From Methylotenera sp. (GTDB lineage Bacteria; Pseudomonadota; Gammaproteobacteria; Burkholderiales; Methylophilaceae), in contig NZ_JAUXOY010000010.1 of the NCBI RefSeq assembly GCF_030684185.1, positions 1 to 64,000 of the forward strand: a DNA stretch of 64,000 nucleotides, read 5' to 3'. The translations under genes were made by a program, and so were the position numbers. The notes beneath the pieces were generated by a model. The model worked only from the letters and a program-made list of their open reading frames with translations. It made no database searches and had not been told where the DNA came from. Shown one piece after another: positions 41,213 through 51,672 of the stretch. Position 1 is the stretch's first letter, and every line of letters begins with the position of its first letter.

Positions 41213-41773
41213 ATGATATTTTGGCTAATCATAGCGGTAATCGCAGTGTATTTAATTATTACCTATAATAGTTTGGTTAATATTAAACACAATGTTGCCA
41301 AGGCATGGGCAAATGTTGATGTTTTACTCAAACAGCGCCATGAAGAGTTGCCAAAGTTAATTGATACTTGTAAGCAATATATGAAGCATGAACAAGAAAC
41401 CTTGGAAAAAGTGACCCAAGCACGCTCTCGAGTTTCAGATGCGCGAGAATCACATGATGTTGCAGCTTTGGGTGTCGCTGAAAGTGCATTAAGAAGTGGT
41501 TTGGGTCAGTTGTTTGCGGTAGCTGAGTCGTATCCTGAACTTAAGGCCAATGAGCAGTTTTTACATCTACAGTCGCGTATCAGCGGTCTAGAAAACGCCA
41601 TAGCTGACAGGCGTGAGTTTTATAACGACAGCGTGAATATCAATAACGTCCGAATCGAACAGTTCCCAGATGTATTGATTGCCAAAATTTTTAACTTTAA
41701 AGCCAGTGATTTGTTGAAATTTGCGAGTGAGGAATTAAGAGACGTTGATATTGGCCAGCGTTTTAACAGCTAG
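41213..41773 (+). CDS. LemA family protein
   Basis: YNSLVNIKHNVAKAWANVDVLLKQRHEELPKLIDTCKQYMKHEQ..YPELKANEQFLHLQSRISGLENAIADRREFYND. Confidence 0.95.
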   Translation: MIFWLIIAVIAVYLIITYNSLVNIKHNVAKAWANVDVLLKQRHEELPKLIDTCKQYMKHEQETLEKVTQARSRVSDARESHDVAALGVAESALRSGLGQLFAVAESYPELKANEQFLHLQSRISGLENAIADRREFYNDSVNINNVRIEQFPDVLIAKIFNFKASDLLKFASEELRDVDIGQRFNS

Positions 41774-41778
41774 GCCTG

Positions 41779-42669
41779 GTGATGTTAAGTGGCGTGCGGG
41801 CTCATTATATTGAGGCGATTACTTCTGCCAGTTACTTGGGAATACTTGCATTTGTTTTGTATTCTCAAAATCAAAGCTCGGCGGTCATCTCCTTAGTATT
41901 AGTGGCTGCTATCAGTTTGTTTGCCTGGGCATCTACATATAAGCGTGTTCGCGCCATTGCTGACATTGCGACATCCCGTATAGGTTCGGCAGCGCAAGGC
42001 TACGTTGAGTTATATGGCCGCGCAAGTGTCGATGCAGATAATCTCATTAAAAGCCCGCTTAGCGGTATGTCGTGTATCTGGTTTCGTTATTGGGTCTACA
42101 CCAAGGGAAGTGGTGACCGTGAGTGGCGTGAAACGGCTAAAGGCGTTAGCCATAGCACCTTTGAAATCAAAGACGGCACAGGAAGCTCAGTGGTTGACCC
42201 TGATGATGCTGAAGTGCTGTTTCCTGACAGGCGCGTCAGTTATCAAGGCAACTATAAGCATGTAGAAGAGATGCTCTTTGCGGGTGGTTCAATTTACGTG
42301 TTAGGTGAATTCTCTACTATTGGTGGCGCAAATTCAGTGTTGAGCGTGAAAGAAGATGTGAGCGCCTTGCTTACCGAATGGAAGAATGACCCAGTTCAAC
42401 TTAAAAAACGTTTTGATCTGGATGGAAACGGTGAAATTGATCTGCAGGAATGGGAGCTGGCGCGCCGCGTGGCTATTCGTGAAGTAGAGAAACAGCACCG
42501 TGCAATACGCGCTGAAACAGGCGTTCACATCATGCGGGCACCGCGAGATGGTCGATTGTTTTTGATTTCCAGCATGTCGCCGCAAAAACTCAGGCAACGT
42601 TATCAACTCTGGAGTTACTTTCATTTAGCAGTATTGATTGTGACAATCGGAGCTTTTTTCTGGCTCTAA
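41779..42669 (+). CDS. GIDE-like membrane protein with predicted EF-hand
   Basis: TM - AQGYVELYGRASVDADNLIKSPLSGMSCIWFRYWVYTKGSGDREWRE (GIDE-like) - DLDGNGEIDLQEWE (EF-hand loop) - TM. Confidence 0.75.
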   Translation: MMLSGVRAHYIEAITSASYLGILAFVLYSQNQSSAVISLVLVAAISLFAWASTYKRVRAIADIATSRIGSAAQGYVELYGRASVDADNLIKSPLSGMSCIWFRYWVYTKGSGDREWRETAKGVSHSTFEIKDGTGSSVVDPDDAEVLFPDRRVSYQGNYKHVEEMLFAGGSIYVLGEFSTIGGANSVLSVKEDVSALLTEWKNDPVQLKKRFDLDGNGEIDLQEWELARRVAIREVEKQHRAIRAETGVHIMRAPRDGRLFLISSMSPQKLRQRYQLWSYFHLAVLIVTIGAFFWL

Positions 42670-42702
42670 AAAAACTACAATAGGCTGTGTTAAAATTGCA
42701 TC

Positions 42703-45567
42703 ATGAAAAATGATACGCAAAACTCAGAACACGCTCTTAATAAATCTTTTGACCCTAAAACCATTGAAAGCAAATGGTACGAATTTTGGGAGAGCAAAGG
42801 TTATTATGCCGCCGGGTTAAGCCAACCTACAGAATTAAATCCAGAAGTAAAAGATAACTTCTGCATATTACTGCCACCCCCTAATGTCACAGGCACCTTG
42901 CACATGGGGCACGGATTTAACCAAACGCTGATGGATGCGCTTACACGTTACCACCGCATGCGCGGCGATAATACGCTATGGCAACCGGGTACAGACCATG
43001 CCGGTATTGCCACGCAGATAGTTGTGGAACGCCAATTAGACGCGCAAGGCGTGAGCCGCCATGACTTAGGCCGTGAGAAGTTTCTGGAAAAAGTCTGGGA
43101 ATGGAAAGAATACTCAGGCGGCACCATTACCAAACAAATGCGCCGTTTAGGCACCTCACCAGACTGGTCACGTGAGCGCTTTACGATGGATGAAGGTTTG
43201 AATAAAACCGTTACTGAGACCTTTGTGCGCCTGTATAACGAAGGCCTAATCTATCGCGGTAAACGTCTAGTTAATTGGGATGTGAAGTTAGGCACGGCTG
43301 TATCTGACTTGGAAGTGGTACAAGAGGAGGAAGATGGTTCGATGTGGCACATCAACTATCCGCTTGCCGATGAGCTAGGTCATTTGACTGTTGCTACAAC
43401 ACGTCCAGAAACCATGCTGGGCGACGTGGCGGTGATGGTGCATCCTGATGATGAGCGTTACAAACACCTCATTGGCCAGAACGTCAAATTACCACTTTGT
43501 GACCGTGAAATTCCGATTATTGCTGATGACTATGTAGATAAAGAATTTGGTACTGGTGTGGTAAAAGTCACACCCGCACACGATTTTAACGACTATGCGG
43601 TAGGTCAGCGTCACCAATTGCCGATGATAGAGATTTTGTCGTTAGCAGGGTTGGTGAATGAGAATGCACCGGAAAAATACCGGGGTTTAACTACCATTGC
43701 TGCACGTAAGCTAGTGGTGGCTGATTTAGAAGCCGAAGGTTATTTAGTTAAAACCGATAAACACAAACTTAAAGTGCCTAGAGGCGACCGCACGGGCGTG
43801 ATTATTGAACCTATGCTGACAGACCAGTGGTTTGTCGCCATGAGTAAACCAGCAGCAGATGGTAAATCTATTACACAAAAAGCGTTGGATGTGGTGGCGA
43901 GCGGTGAGATTAAATTCTACCCGGAAAACTGGGTGAATACTTATAATCAGTGGCTGAATAATATTCAAGACTGGTGTATTTCACGCCAATTATGGTGGGG
44001 GCATCAAATCCCTGCTTGGTATTCAGAAAGTGGTAAAGTTTATGTGGCTATTGATGAAGCGCAAGCAAAAGCCCTCGCCGCAAAAGATGGCTACACTGGC
44101 AATTTGAAGCGTGATGATGATGTTTTGGATACTTGGTATTCATCTGCACTATGGCCATTCTCGACGCTAGATTGGACAGGGGACGAAGCCAAAGACGGCG
44201 CCAATATTGCCTTACAGCAATATCTGCCTTCCAGCGTACTGGTGACAGGGTTTGACATCATTTTCTTCTGGGTAGCGCGTATGGTGATGATGACCACACA
44301 CATCACAGGCAAAATCCCCTTTAAACATGTGTATGTACATGGCTTGATTCGTGACGCCGAAGGCCAGAAGATGAGTAAATCTAAAGGCAACGTGCTAGAC
44401 CCGATTGATTTGATTGACGGCATTGGGCTAGACGATTTAATTAAAAAGCGCACCACGGGCTTAATGAACCCCAAAGATGCGGAGAAAATCGAAAAGCGCA
44501 CGCGCAAAGAATTTCCTGAGGGCATTAACGCTTACGGAACAGATGCCTTACGCTTTACCTTTGCAGCTCTCGCTTCACCTGGGCGTGACATCAAATTTGA
44601 TTTGCAACGTTGTGATGGCTACCGTAATTTCTGCAATAAACTATGGAATGCCACGCGTTTTGTGCTGATGAATACACAAAAAGAAGATGGAAGTCCTCAT
44701 GACAATGGCTTTGATGCTGCAAGCTGCGGTGAGGGTGGCCGTAAGTTTAGCCAAGCCGACCGTTGGATTGTGAGCATTCTGCAACGCACCGAAGCTGAGG
44801 TAGAAAAAGCATTTGAAGACTACCGTTTTGACTTGGCTGCAAAAGCCATTTACGAATTTGTGTGGGATGAATACTGTGACTGGTATTTAGAACTGGCTAA
44901 AGTGCAGATTCAAAATGGTGATGATGCGGAAAAACGTGCAACGCGCCGAACATTGCTTCGCGTGCTTGAGACTATTCTGCGTTTAGCACACCCGATTATG
45001 CCGTTTATTACCGAAGAGATTTGGCAAACCATTGCGCCAATGACTGAGAAGCACGGCGCCAGCATCATGCTCGAAGCTTACCCAAGCGCACAGGCTGATA
45101 AGCTGGATGAGGTCGCTGAAGCCTGGGTGGCGCAACTAAAGCAAATGATAGATGCCTGCCGTAGCCTGCGCGGCGAAATGAGCATTTCACCAGCCGCACG
45201 CGTACCTTTAATCGCTTCAGGCAATGCTGAAAAATTAGCCATTTATGCGCCGTACTTGAAAGCTTTGGCTAAGTTAGAAGATGTAACGATTGTGGCTGAA
45301 TTGCCTGAAGCCGATGCGCCAGTGATGCTGGTGGATGATTTTAAACTGATGTTAAAAGTTGAGATTGATGTCGCGGTTGAAAAAGAACGTCTAGGAAAAG
45401 AAATTGCCAGGCTGGAAGGCGAAATTGCCAAGGCAAACGGCAAGCTTAATAACGAAAGTTTTGTCGCGCGTGCACCAGCAGCAGTCGTTGAACAAGAGAA
45501 AGCGCGAGTGGCAGAATTTAGTAGCAGTTTAGAAAAGTTGCAAAGCCAGCTAGCCAAGTTGAGTTAA
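42703..45567 (+). CDS. valS: Valyl-tRNA synthetase
   Basis: [16 protein letters not shown] (HIGH-type) and [12 protein letters not shown] (KMSKS). Confidence 0.98.
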   Translation: MKNDTQNSEHALNKSFDPKTIESKWYEFWESKGYYAAGLSQPTELNPEVKDNFCILLPPPNVTGTLHMGHGFNQTLMDALTRYHRMRGDNTLWQPGTDHAGIATQIVVERQLDAQGVSRHDLGREKFLEKVWEWKEYSGGTITKQMRRLGTSPDWSRERFTMDEGLNKTVTETFVRLYNEGLIYRGKRLVNWDVKLGTAVSDLEVVQEEEDGSMWHINYPLADELGHLTVATTRPETMLGDVAVMVHPDDERYKHLIGQNVKLPLCDREIPIIADDYVDKEFGTGVVKVTPAHDFNDYAVGQRHQLPMIEILSLAGLVNENAPEKYRGLTTIAARKLVVADLEAEGYLVKTDKHKLKVPRGDRTGVIIEPMLTDQWFVAMSKPAADGKSITQKALDVVASGEIKFYPENWVNTYNQWLNNIQDWCISRQLWWGHQIPAWYSESGKVYVAIDEAQAKALAAKDGYTGNLKRDDDVLDTWYSSALWPFSTLDWTGDEAKDGANIALQQYLPSSVLVTGFDIIFFWVARMVMMTTHITGKIPFKHVYVHGLIRDAEGQKMSKSKGNVLDPIDLIDGIGLDDLIKKRTTGLMNPKDAEKIEKRTRKEFPEGINAYGTDALRFTFAALASPGRDIKFDLQRCDGYRNFCNKLWNATRFVLMNTQKEDGSPHDNGFDAASCGEGGRKFSQADRWIVSILQRTEAEVEKAFEDYRFDLAAKAIYEFVWDEYCDWYLELAKVQIQNGDDAEKRATRRTLLRVLETILRLAHPIMPFITEEIWQTIAPMTEKHGASIMLEAYPSAQADKLDEVAEAWVAQLKQMIDACRSLRGEMSISPAARVPLIASGNAEKLAIYAPYLKALAKLEDVTIVAELPEADAPVMLVDDFKLMLKVEIDVAVEKERLGKEIARLEGEIAKANGKLNNESFVARAPAAVVEQEKARVAEFSSSLEKLQSQLAKLS

Positions 45568-45608
45568 ATTAAGATAACGTTAGTTGAATCAGATGACCTA
45601 GCAGAAAA

Positions 45609-45640
45609 CAAAAAGGCGCTTTCATGAAGCGCCTTTTTGT
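45609..45640 (+). terminator. Bidirectional intrinsic terminator between valS and dsrE-like gene
   Basis: caaaaaggcgctttcatgaagcgcctttttg. Confidence 0.9.
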
Positions 45641-45663
45641 TTGGTAAATGTAGTAGTTTAAAT

Positions 45664-46131
45664 TTAAATAAACAGATTAACGTTCGACTCGCCAGCAAAT
45701 TCAAAAAAAGTCGCTGCGCCGCCATATTCAATGCCATCAATAAAGTCGGCAGGTTTAAAGTCAAACAAATCTACCGTCATTTGGCAGGCAATTAGTTTAA
45801 CGCCACTTTCCAAACAAGCAGTGCGCAAGTCTTCGATGGAGGCTACGCCTTTATCTGCAATTTTCTGTTTCATCATCATGGTGGCCATGCTTTCCATGCC
45901 GGGTAACATCTGCACAAAATTTGGCGTGGGGACTGGCATCGGCATGGCTGGGTTGCCTAGCGGAGATACTTTTAAATCGCCCAAGTCTTTTTTCAGCAAG
46001 GTTAAACCATAAAAAGTGAAGAAGATTTGCACTTCATAATCCAGTGCAGCGGCTGTTGACGCTAATATAAATGGCGGATAAGCCCAGTCAAGCGAGCCTT
46101 TAGATGCAATTAAAGCGAGTTTTTTAGCCAA
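45664..46131 (-). CDS. DsrE/DsrF/DrsH-like (DsrE2-type) sulfur transfer protein
   Basis: KKLALIASKGSLDWAYPPFILASTAAALDYEVQIFFTFYGLTLLKK..LIACQMTVDLF. Confidence 0.88.
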   Translation of the reverse strand: MAKKLALIASKGSLDWAYPPFILASTAAALDYEVQIFFTFYGLTLLKKDLGDLKVSPLGNPAMPMPVPTPNFVQMLPGMESMATMMMKQKIADKGVASIEDLRTACLESGVKLIACQMTVDLFDFKPADFIDGIEYGGAATFFEFAGESNVNLFI

Positions 46132-46154
46132 TTTGTGTTTTAGCTAAACTCAGT

Positions 46155-46388
46155 TTAGCTACTGCGTTTTTTGATGTAAAAAGTGAATGTGCTGTCATCC
46201 TGATCAAGCTGTAAAAGCTCGTGACCAGTTTGAACGCAAAATGCATTAAAGTCTTTTACTGAACCCGGGTCAGTTGAGATTACTTTTAATACTTGTGTGC
46301 TTGCAATTTCACTTAAACCTTTTTTGCAGCGCAAAATAGGTAATGGGCAGTTTAAGCCCGTTGCATCTACTTCTTTGTCGAATTCCAT
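46155..46388 (-). CDS. tusA: TusA family sulfurtransferase
   Basis: DATGLNCPLPILRCKKGLSEIASTQVLKVISTDPGSVKDFNAFCVQTGHELL. Confidence 0.93.
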   Translation of the reverse strand: MEFDKEVDATGLNCPLPILRCKKGLSEIASTQVLKVISTDPGSVKDFNAFCVQTGHELLQLDQDDSTFTFYIKKRSS

Positions 46389-46726
46389 TATTTCTTATTC
46401 CCTTCATCTTTTGCTACAAATGGATGGCCAGCTTTGGCCCAAGCCAAAACGCCACCAATTAAGTTGTATACATTTTTACAGCCTTTGCTAGAAGAAAAAG
46501 CAGCCGCATGTGCTGAACGAGCGCCACTATGGCAGTAGAAAACCACGTTTTCCGCCTTTGTTAGCTGGTCATATTTTAAGGGCAGCAATGCCAAAGGAAT
46601 ATGTATCGCACCTGAAATAATGCCGCGTGCGACTTCGTCATCATTGCGAACATCTACCAATAACATGGGCTTAGTGGCCATCATGTCGGATAATTCGCTT
46701 GTTTCAATTTCAATATATGTACTCAT
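46388..46726 (-). CDS. Rhodanese-like domain protein
   Basis: LLVDVRNDDEVARGIISGAIHIPL..NVVFYCHSGARSAHAA. Confidence 0.92.
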   Translation of the reverse strand: MSTYIEIETSELSDMMATKPMLLVDVRNDDEVARGIISGAIHIPLALLPLKYDQLTKAENVVFYCHSGARSAHAAAFSSSKGCKNVYNLIGGVLAWAKAGHPFVAKDEGNKK

Positions 46727-46778
46727 TAACGTGTGCCAAATTTAACCAAAACAAATGATAGCAATTTTGAGGGGTAAC

Positions 46779-46823
46779 CGCACTAACAATGTAGCGTCAA
46801 GGAGGCGCTACATTGTTAGTGCG
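46779..46823. repeat. Perfect 18-bp inverted repeat with 9-nt loop
   Basis: cgcactaacaatgtagcg-tcaaggagg-cgctacattgttagtgcg. Confidence 0.95.
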
Positions 46824-47049
46824 AGGCCAAATTATATTGGGTTTGATTGGACTAACTTCTCTTTGAATTATCTTGGCTCGAACTTCAGTTCAAGATCATC
46901 AATCAAATTTTGGTATGGTAAATCCTGCCAACTTAAATAGTTAACTTAGCATTTGAAGCAAGAATATGTTGCTAATCTTCAAATTGACATAATAGAGAAA
47001 TGGTTATTATTGTATTCACATTACATAATGTAACAACTCACTACGTAGA

Positions 47050-48897
47050 TTGAGTATTGGCAAAAATATGGAACAAAAAATGACCCCTTTAGATCTGGCG
47101 CGCCAGACTTTGATGCAGCTTTCAAAAAGCCAGAGTCCGCCAACGCCTGAAAACTTTCGTCGCGTATATGATGAGATTTCCGGAGTTAAGTCTGTCGATC
47201 ATTCTGTAATGCTGAGCAAAACACTGGATAAAGTGTTGCATGACATGGGTAAGGAAGCGCCCAAATACCTGGCGGTGGCACAAAAAATTTCTACTTCGGT
47301 TAAAAAACTGGATGTTGAAAGTTTAGAAAGTCAATTGCGTAGCTTACTTCCAACAGGGGCTAGCGATATGCAAGGTGTTAATTGGGCAACGCTTTTACGT
47401 TACCTGTTAAAACAATTAGATGTAAACCATAGCGGAATCACTTTAAGCAGAAAAAAAGAGGGCTTGAATCGGGTCATTATCAATTTTGCAAGTGACCCCA
47501 TTCAGCTTGGGCAAAAGATTCAAGCGCTAGCCACCTCTTGGGGAGAAGGTCATGAGGTGACCCTGTCCGCTGATAATATCCCGGATGAAACCACTTTGCC
47601 TGAAATCTCATTAGTACCAGATGACGCGCAATCAACGTCAGAGGGGAAACTTCAAACTCAACAAGCTGTAACTGATGACTGTCAACTTAAACTTGCCATT
47701 TGCTGGCGTGACTTGTTGATTAGAACTATTACCTTGGTGGTACTGCCGCAGTTTGCAGATATTCCAGCAGCGTCTGGAAGAATTGAAGCACTGATCAAAC
47801 GTGCACAAGCGTCCAATACGGCAGAAGAAGTTAATGCCCTAAGTGAGGCATTAAAATCAACCTTGCTTAGAGCTGAGATGCAAACGGATTCACAGCATCG
47901 TATGCAGGATTCTCTGGTACAAATGCTACGATTATTGGTTTCAAGCATGGGCGAGCTGACCGTAGAAGATAAATGGCTGCACGGGCAGATTGCCATTGTT
48001 CAGGATATTATTTCAAAACCACTTAATTTAGATACTGTTTACAATGCAGAAAGCAGTCTTAAAGAGCTGATTTTTAAGCAGTCTAATATCAAGCCAGGGC
48101 TCCTTGCAGCAAAAGAAACCCTAAAAGGCATGATGAGTACCTTTGTAAGCGGCTTGGCAGACATTACAGAAAGTACCGGCACTTATCAGGTCAAGATTAG
48201 TGATTACCAAGAGCAAATTTCTGCGACTGAAGATATTGCCCAGCTTAACGCCATACTGCAAAGTTTAGTGGGCGACATTCACACCATGAATGCTGAAGCA
48301 CAGCATTCTCAGGCGGCTTTTCTTGAAACACAGAAAAAAGTGGAAGAAGCTGAAAAGCAAATCAATGAACTGACGACTAAGCTTGATTATATTAGTGAAG
48401 TCGCGCATGAGGACTTTTTAACAGGCGCATTAAATAGACGAGGCATGGATGATGCAATAGAAAGGGAGTTTAGTCGTGCTGATAGGCATAACTCGCCATT
48501 ATCGCTGGCAATGATAGACATTGATCATTTTAAGAAAATCAACGACACCATGGGCCATTCAACAGGCGATGTAGCACTAGCACACTTGGCAAAAGTGGTT
48601 AAAAGTGTGCTGCGCAGTACTGATGTGTTGGCTAGATATGGTGGCGAAGAGTTCGTTATCCTGTTGCCGGGCTCTAAGCAGGCAGATGCAGTCAATGTCA
48701 TTATAGGTGTGCAACGTGATCTGACTAAAAACTTTTTTATGCATAATAGCGAGCGCGTGCTCATTACGTTTAGTGCAGGGGTTTCAGAGCGCCTCACAGG
48801 TGAAAGTATTGATGCGGTATTGCCACGTGCCGATGCCGCACTATACTTGGCCAAGCAGACTGGTCGAAACCGCGTTGTCGGTGCGCCGCCACCTTAA
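47050..48897 (+). CDS. Diguanylate cyclase (GGDEF domain)
   Basis: DFLTGALNRRGMDDAIEREFSRADRHNSPLSLAMIDIDHFKKINDTMGH..ARYGGEEFVILLPG. Confidence 0.93.
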   Translation: MSIGKNMEQKMTPLDLARQTLMQLSKSQSPPTPENFRRVYDEISGVKSVDHSVMLSKTLDKVLHDMGKEAPKYLAVAQKISTSVKKLDVESLESQLRSLLPTGASDMQGVNWATLLRYLLKQLDVNHSGITLSRKKEGLNRVIINFASDPIQLGQKIQALATSWGEGHEVTLSADNIPDETTLPEISLVPDDAQSTSEGKLQTQQAVTDDCQLKLAICWRDLLIRTITLVVLPQFADIPAASGRIEALIKRAQASNTAEEVNALSEALKSTLLRAEMQTDSQHRMQDSLVQMLRLLVSSMGELTVEDKWLHGQIAIVQDIISKPLNLDTVYNAESSLKELIFKQSNIKPGLLAAKETLKGMMSTFVSGLADITESTGTYQVKISDYQEQISATEDIAQLNAILQSLVGDIHTMNAEAQHSQAAFLETQKKVEEAEKQINELTTKLDYISEVAHEDFLTGALNRRGMDDAIEREFSRADRHNSPLSLAMIDIDHFKKINDTMGHSTGDVALAHLAKVVKSVLRSTDVLARYGGEEFVILLPGSKQADAVNVIIGVQRDLTKNFFMHNSERVLITFSAGVSERLTGESIDAVLPRADAALYLAKQTGRNRVVGAPPP

Positions 48898-49932
48898 TCC
48901 CAGATTTTCCATTAGGATTTTTCAAGGCGTAAAAACAGGGCTGAACGTGACGGGCAAGTTGAAGGACTTTGACTTATCCCAGACGCCTTCGAACCACTGA
49001 CGTTGGCGCATGGCGACCGCTAGTCGTAGCACGTCTTTTCTTCCCTCTGTACCAATATAGCCCGCCTTGGCAAACAGCTTCAAGCGTAAAGTGTTGAGCG
49101 TATGCTGCACATTTTTACCACCACTGATGAGGCTATGCCTGAGCGCTACTTGTCTAAACAAGCTCATGAAGTTATAGGCCAGCATCACCATGGTTAAGCA
49201 CGCCTGCGTTGCCCAAAACTCTTTCAGACAGAAACTGTCTGCCACAAAGTCATATTTCAATTCTTTGATGCGATTCTCGCAATCTGCACGTCCCCGATAA
49301 GTACGCCACACTTCCTGAGCTGGCAAGGTGGTGTTGGTCACCAGTGCGCCAAAGCGGTACTGCCCAATCGTTGGATCATCGGCAAACAAAGAGAGTGTCT
49401 TGCCTTTGGGGTTGACCCGTTTGTTGATGTGTTGCCTGATACCCACTACGGTCCGCGGATGTGGCCAACTGGGCGCTTGATACTGCACGCTCACTAAGTC
49501 AATTCCATCGTCGATGGTCCACCAACCCTGCGCACCTACCAATGCGCGCTGTAATGGCTGGTTAAGACGCAAGGCAATGATGTGTGAAGTATTCTGTGCT
49601 TCAAGTTTGTAGAGAAAGACGTTGTCGCTAAAGCTGCTATCAGCGCGTAGCAGGCCAATGCGTTTGCCTGCAAGATTCGTGAGCGTGCTGTCCAGAAAGG
49701 CACCCACGTTATTGGCGCTGGCGGTATTGCCTGGGCGTAGCCAGCAATTGGCAATCATGCAAATATCGACCACAAACGCCATCAGCGGATGATGCGAGAC
49801 GCGCCCGGGCTTGCTCGGGTTGTAGCCACGTGCGCTACCTTCTTGTACACCGTAGCGGGTCATGACCGTGGAATCAAGGTCCAGCGTCAGACCATCAACA
49901 CCTAATTGTTGAAATTGCCATTGGTACAACGG
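48898..49932 (-). mobile_element. IS1380-family remnant (3' part of transposase; N-terminus missing)
   Basis: ORF 48922-49929 encodes IS1380-type transposase core (LTLDLDSTVMTRYGVQEGSARGYNPSKPGRVSHHPL..WRTYRGRADCENRIKELKYDFVADSFCLKEFWATQ). Apparent start is an internal TTG at the junction. Confidence 0.85.
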
Positions 49933-50432
49933 CTAACCCGATTATTCTGTTAGACGAGATCGATAAACTATCTGGCGACTCTCGCTACAGTGGTTTTGGG
50001 CCACTATACCAATTACTGGATCGCGAAAGCTCATGTAACTTCAGAGATGAGGCGGTGGACCTCGAGATGAATTGTAGTTATGTGAGCTGGGTTGCCACGG
50101 CTAACCATGATGCTGCGATCCCTGAAGCCATTATCTCAAGATTCACAGTCATTGAGGTAGAGGCTCCAAGTGCTGATCAGATGGTGAACGTCATTCAGTC
50201 TATATACTCTGACATTCTGCATGATAACCGCGATATCTGGGGCAGCCATTTTGTACCTGAAGTTAGCGATAGCATGATCGAGGCTTTGGATAACCAGGGA
50301 CCACGTGAAATCGTGAAGATGATTATGGCAGCCATGGGTAGGACGGCAAAGAGTAGGAAAGAGGCTGTCTATGTTTTGGAAGGTGGGGATTTCAAGGATT
50401 TTAAGAAACCTGTTAGAAGGATTGGGTTTTAG
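49932..50432 (+). pseudogene. 5'-truncated AAA+ ATPase (Lon-like) fragment
   Basis: In-frame ANPIILLDEIDKLSGDSRYSGFGPLYQLLDRESSCNFRDEAVDLEMNCSYVSWVATANHDAAIPEAIISRF (Walker B/sensor region) without an upstream Walker A; joined to the IS1380 fragment. Confidence 0.8.
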
Positions 50433-50480
50433 TTTAGCATAAAACTTGCCCAACAATAATTGATATGTATAATACACACT

Positions 50481-50663
50481 ATGACCAGTAAAGAAGTAAT
50501 TAAAAAACTAACGGATGATGGATGGGTGTTGAGGGGCATCAAAGGCTCTCACCATATTTATACGCATCAATACAAAAGTGGTCATATTAGCGTTCCACAT
50601 CCTAAAAAAGATCTAGGAATTGGTTTGGTTAAAAAGTTACTTAAATTAGCTGGTTTAGATTAA
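50481..50663 (+). CDS. hicA: HicA family toxin
   Basis: MTSKEVIKKLTDDGWVLRGIKGSHHIYTHQYKSGHISVPHPKKDLGIGLVKKLLKLAGL; promoter-like ttgccc-N16-tataat upstream; start set to ATG at 50481. Confidence 0.92.
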   Translation: MTSKEVIKKLTDDGWVLRGIKGSHHIYTHQYKSGHISVPHPKKDLGIGLVKKLLKLAGLD

Positions 50664-50673
50664 AAGGTTAAAT

Positions 50674-51072
50674 ATGAAATATCCAATTGCAATTGAGCTT
50701 GGTGATGATACTCACGCTTTTAGCGTGATTGTGCCTGACTTGGAAGGCTGCTTTTCTGCGGGCGACACTATGGAAGATGCGATAGATAACGCAAAAGAAG
50801 CGATAGAATTATGGTTAGAGACGGTCATTGATGATGGCGGCTCTGTACCCGTTGCGCAAGAAATTTCTATTCATCAAAAAAATGCTGATTATCAGAATCT
50901 AGTTTGGGCGATTGTGCCAGTTGACTTAGCAAGTTTAAGCGACAAGGTTGAGAGAGTTAACATTACCCTGCCTGCAAGAGTTTTACGCAGAATTGATGCT
51001 GATGCTAAAGCGATGGGTGAAAGTAGAAGCGGTTATATAGCAAGAAAAGCACTTGAATTACACGTGGCTTAG
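50674..51072 (+). CDS. hicB: HicB family antitoxin
   Basis: MKYPIAIELGDDTHAFSVIVPDLEGCFSAGDTMEDAIDNAKEAIELWLE plus C-terminal RHH-type NITLPARVLRRIDADAKAMGESRSGYIARKAL. Confidence 0.93.
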   Translation: MKYPIAIELGDDTHAFSVIVPDLEGCFSAGDTMEDAIDNAKEAIELWLETVIDDGGSVPVAQEISIHQKNADYQNLVWAIVPVDLASLSDKVERVNITLPARVLRRIDADAKAMGESRSGYIARKALELHVA

Positions 51073-51375
51073 CGCACAACGCTTGTTGTCTGTAGTAAAT
51101 CATCACGGGCTTAAAATCTTAGGATAGTATTGAGTATCAATTACTCCCCCGATTGCTTCGGCATAAGGACGCGAAGCTGCCGAAAGGTGGCTTCAGCATT
51201 TTAGGGTTAGATACATAAAAACACAAAGGCGCTTAATTGCGCTTTTATTTTTGAATATTTCTACAACACTGTGTTACATCCATTAGCCCAGCCATTAGCC
51301 CAGCTAGATTTTTAGGCGTAAAAAAACGACTTAGAGTTTTATCTGCAAGTCGTTGATTTGTATGAGTTTTATTAC

Positions 51376-51451
51376 TGGTGGCCGGGACGGGAATCGAACC
51401 TGTGACACGCGGATTTTCAATCCGCTGCTCTACCGACTGAGCTACCCGGCC
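51376..51451 (-). tRNA. tRNA-Phe (GAA)
   Basis: Reverse complement ggccgggtagctcagtcggtagagcagcggattgaaaatccgcgtgtcacaggttcgattcccgtcccggccacca; cloverleaf, GAA anticodon, encoded CCA. Confidence 0.97.
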
Positions 51452-51672
51452 ATACTGCTTATTTTTACTTGTTAACATCGGTAAATGTTTACAAGTCGCG
51501 CATTATAGCAAACTTCCCGAGAGTTTGACAAAAATAATACAAACAAAATAAATAAAGTAAGACCAATTTTATTTGATTAATAAAATGCCTGACTTTGATT
51601 TACGTTTAAGTATATGTACTCATGTAAAATCTTAACCTAGAAAATATTAGCTAAGAAACTTGATGTATATAG

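Noticed and set aside
44091-44525. 144-aa antisense ORF in valS
   Set aside because: Mirror frame of valS; no independent support.
51245-51478. - strand 77-aa ORF (GRVAQSVEQRIENPRVTGSIPVPA...)
   Set aside because: It is a translation through the tRNA-Phe gene, a classic false ORF.
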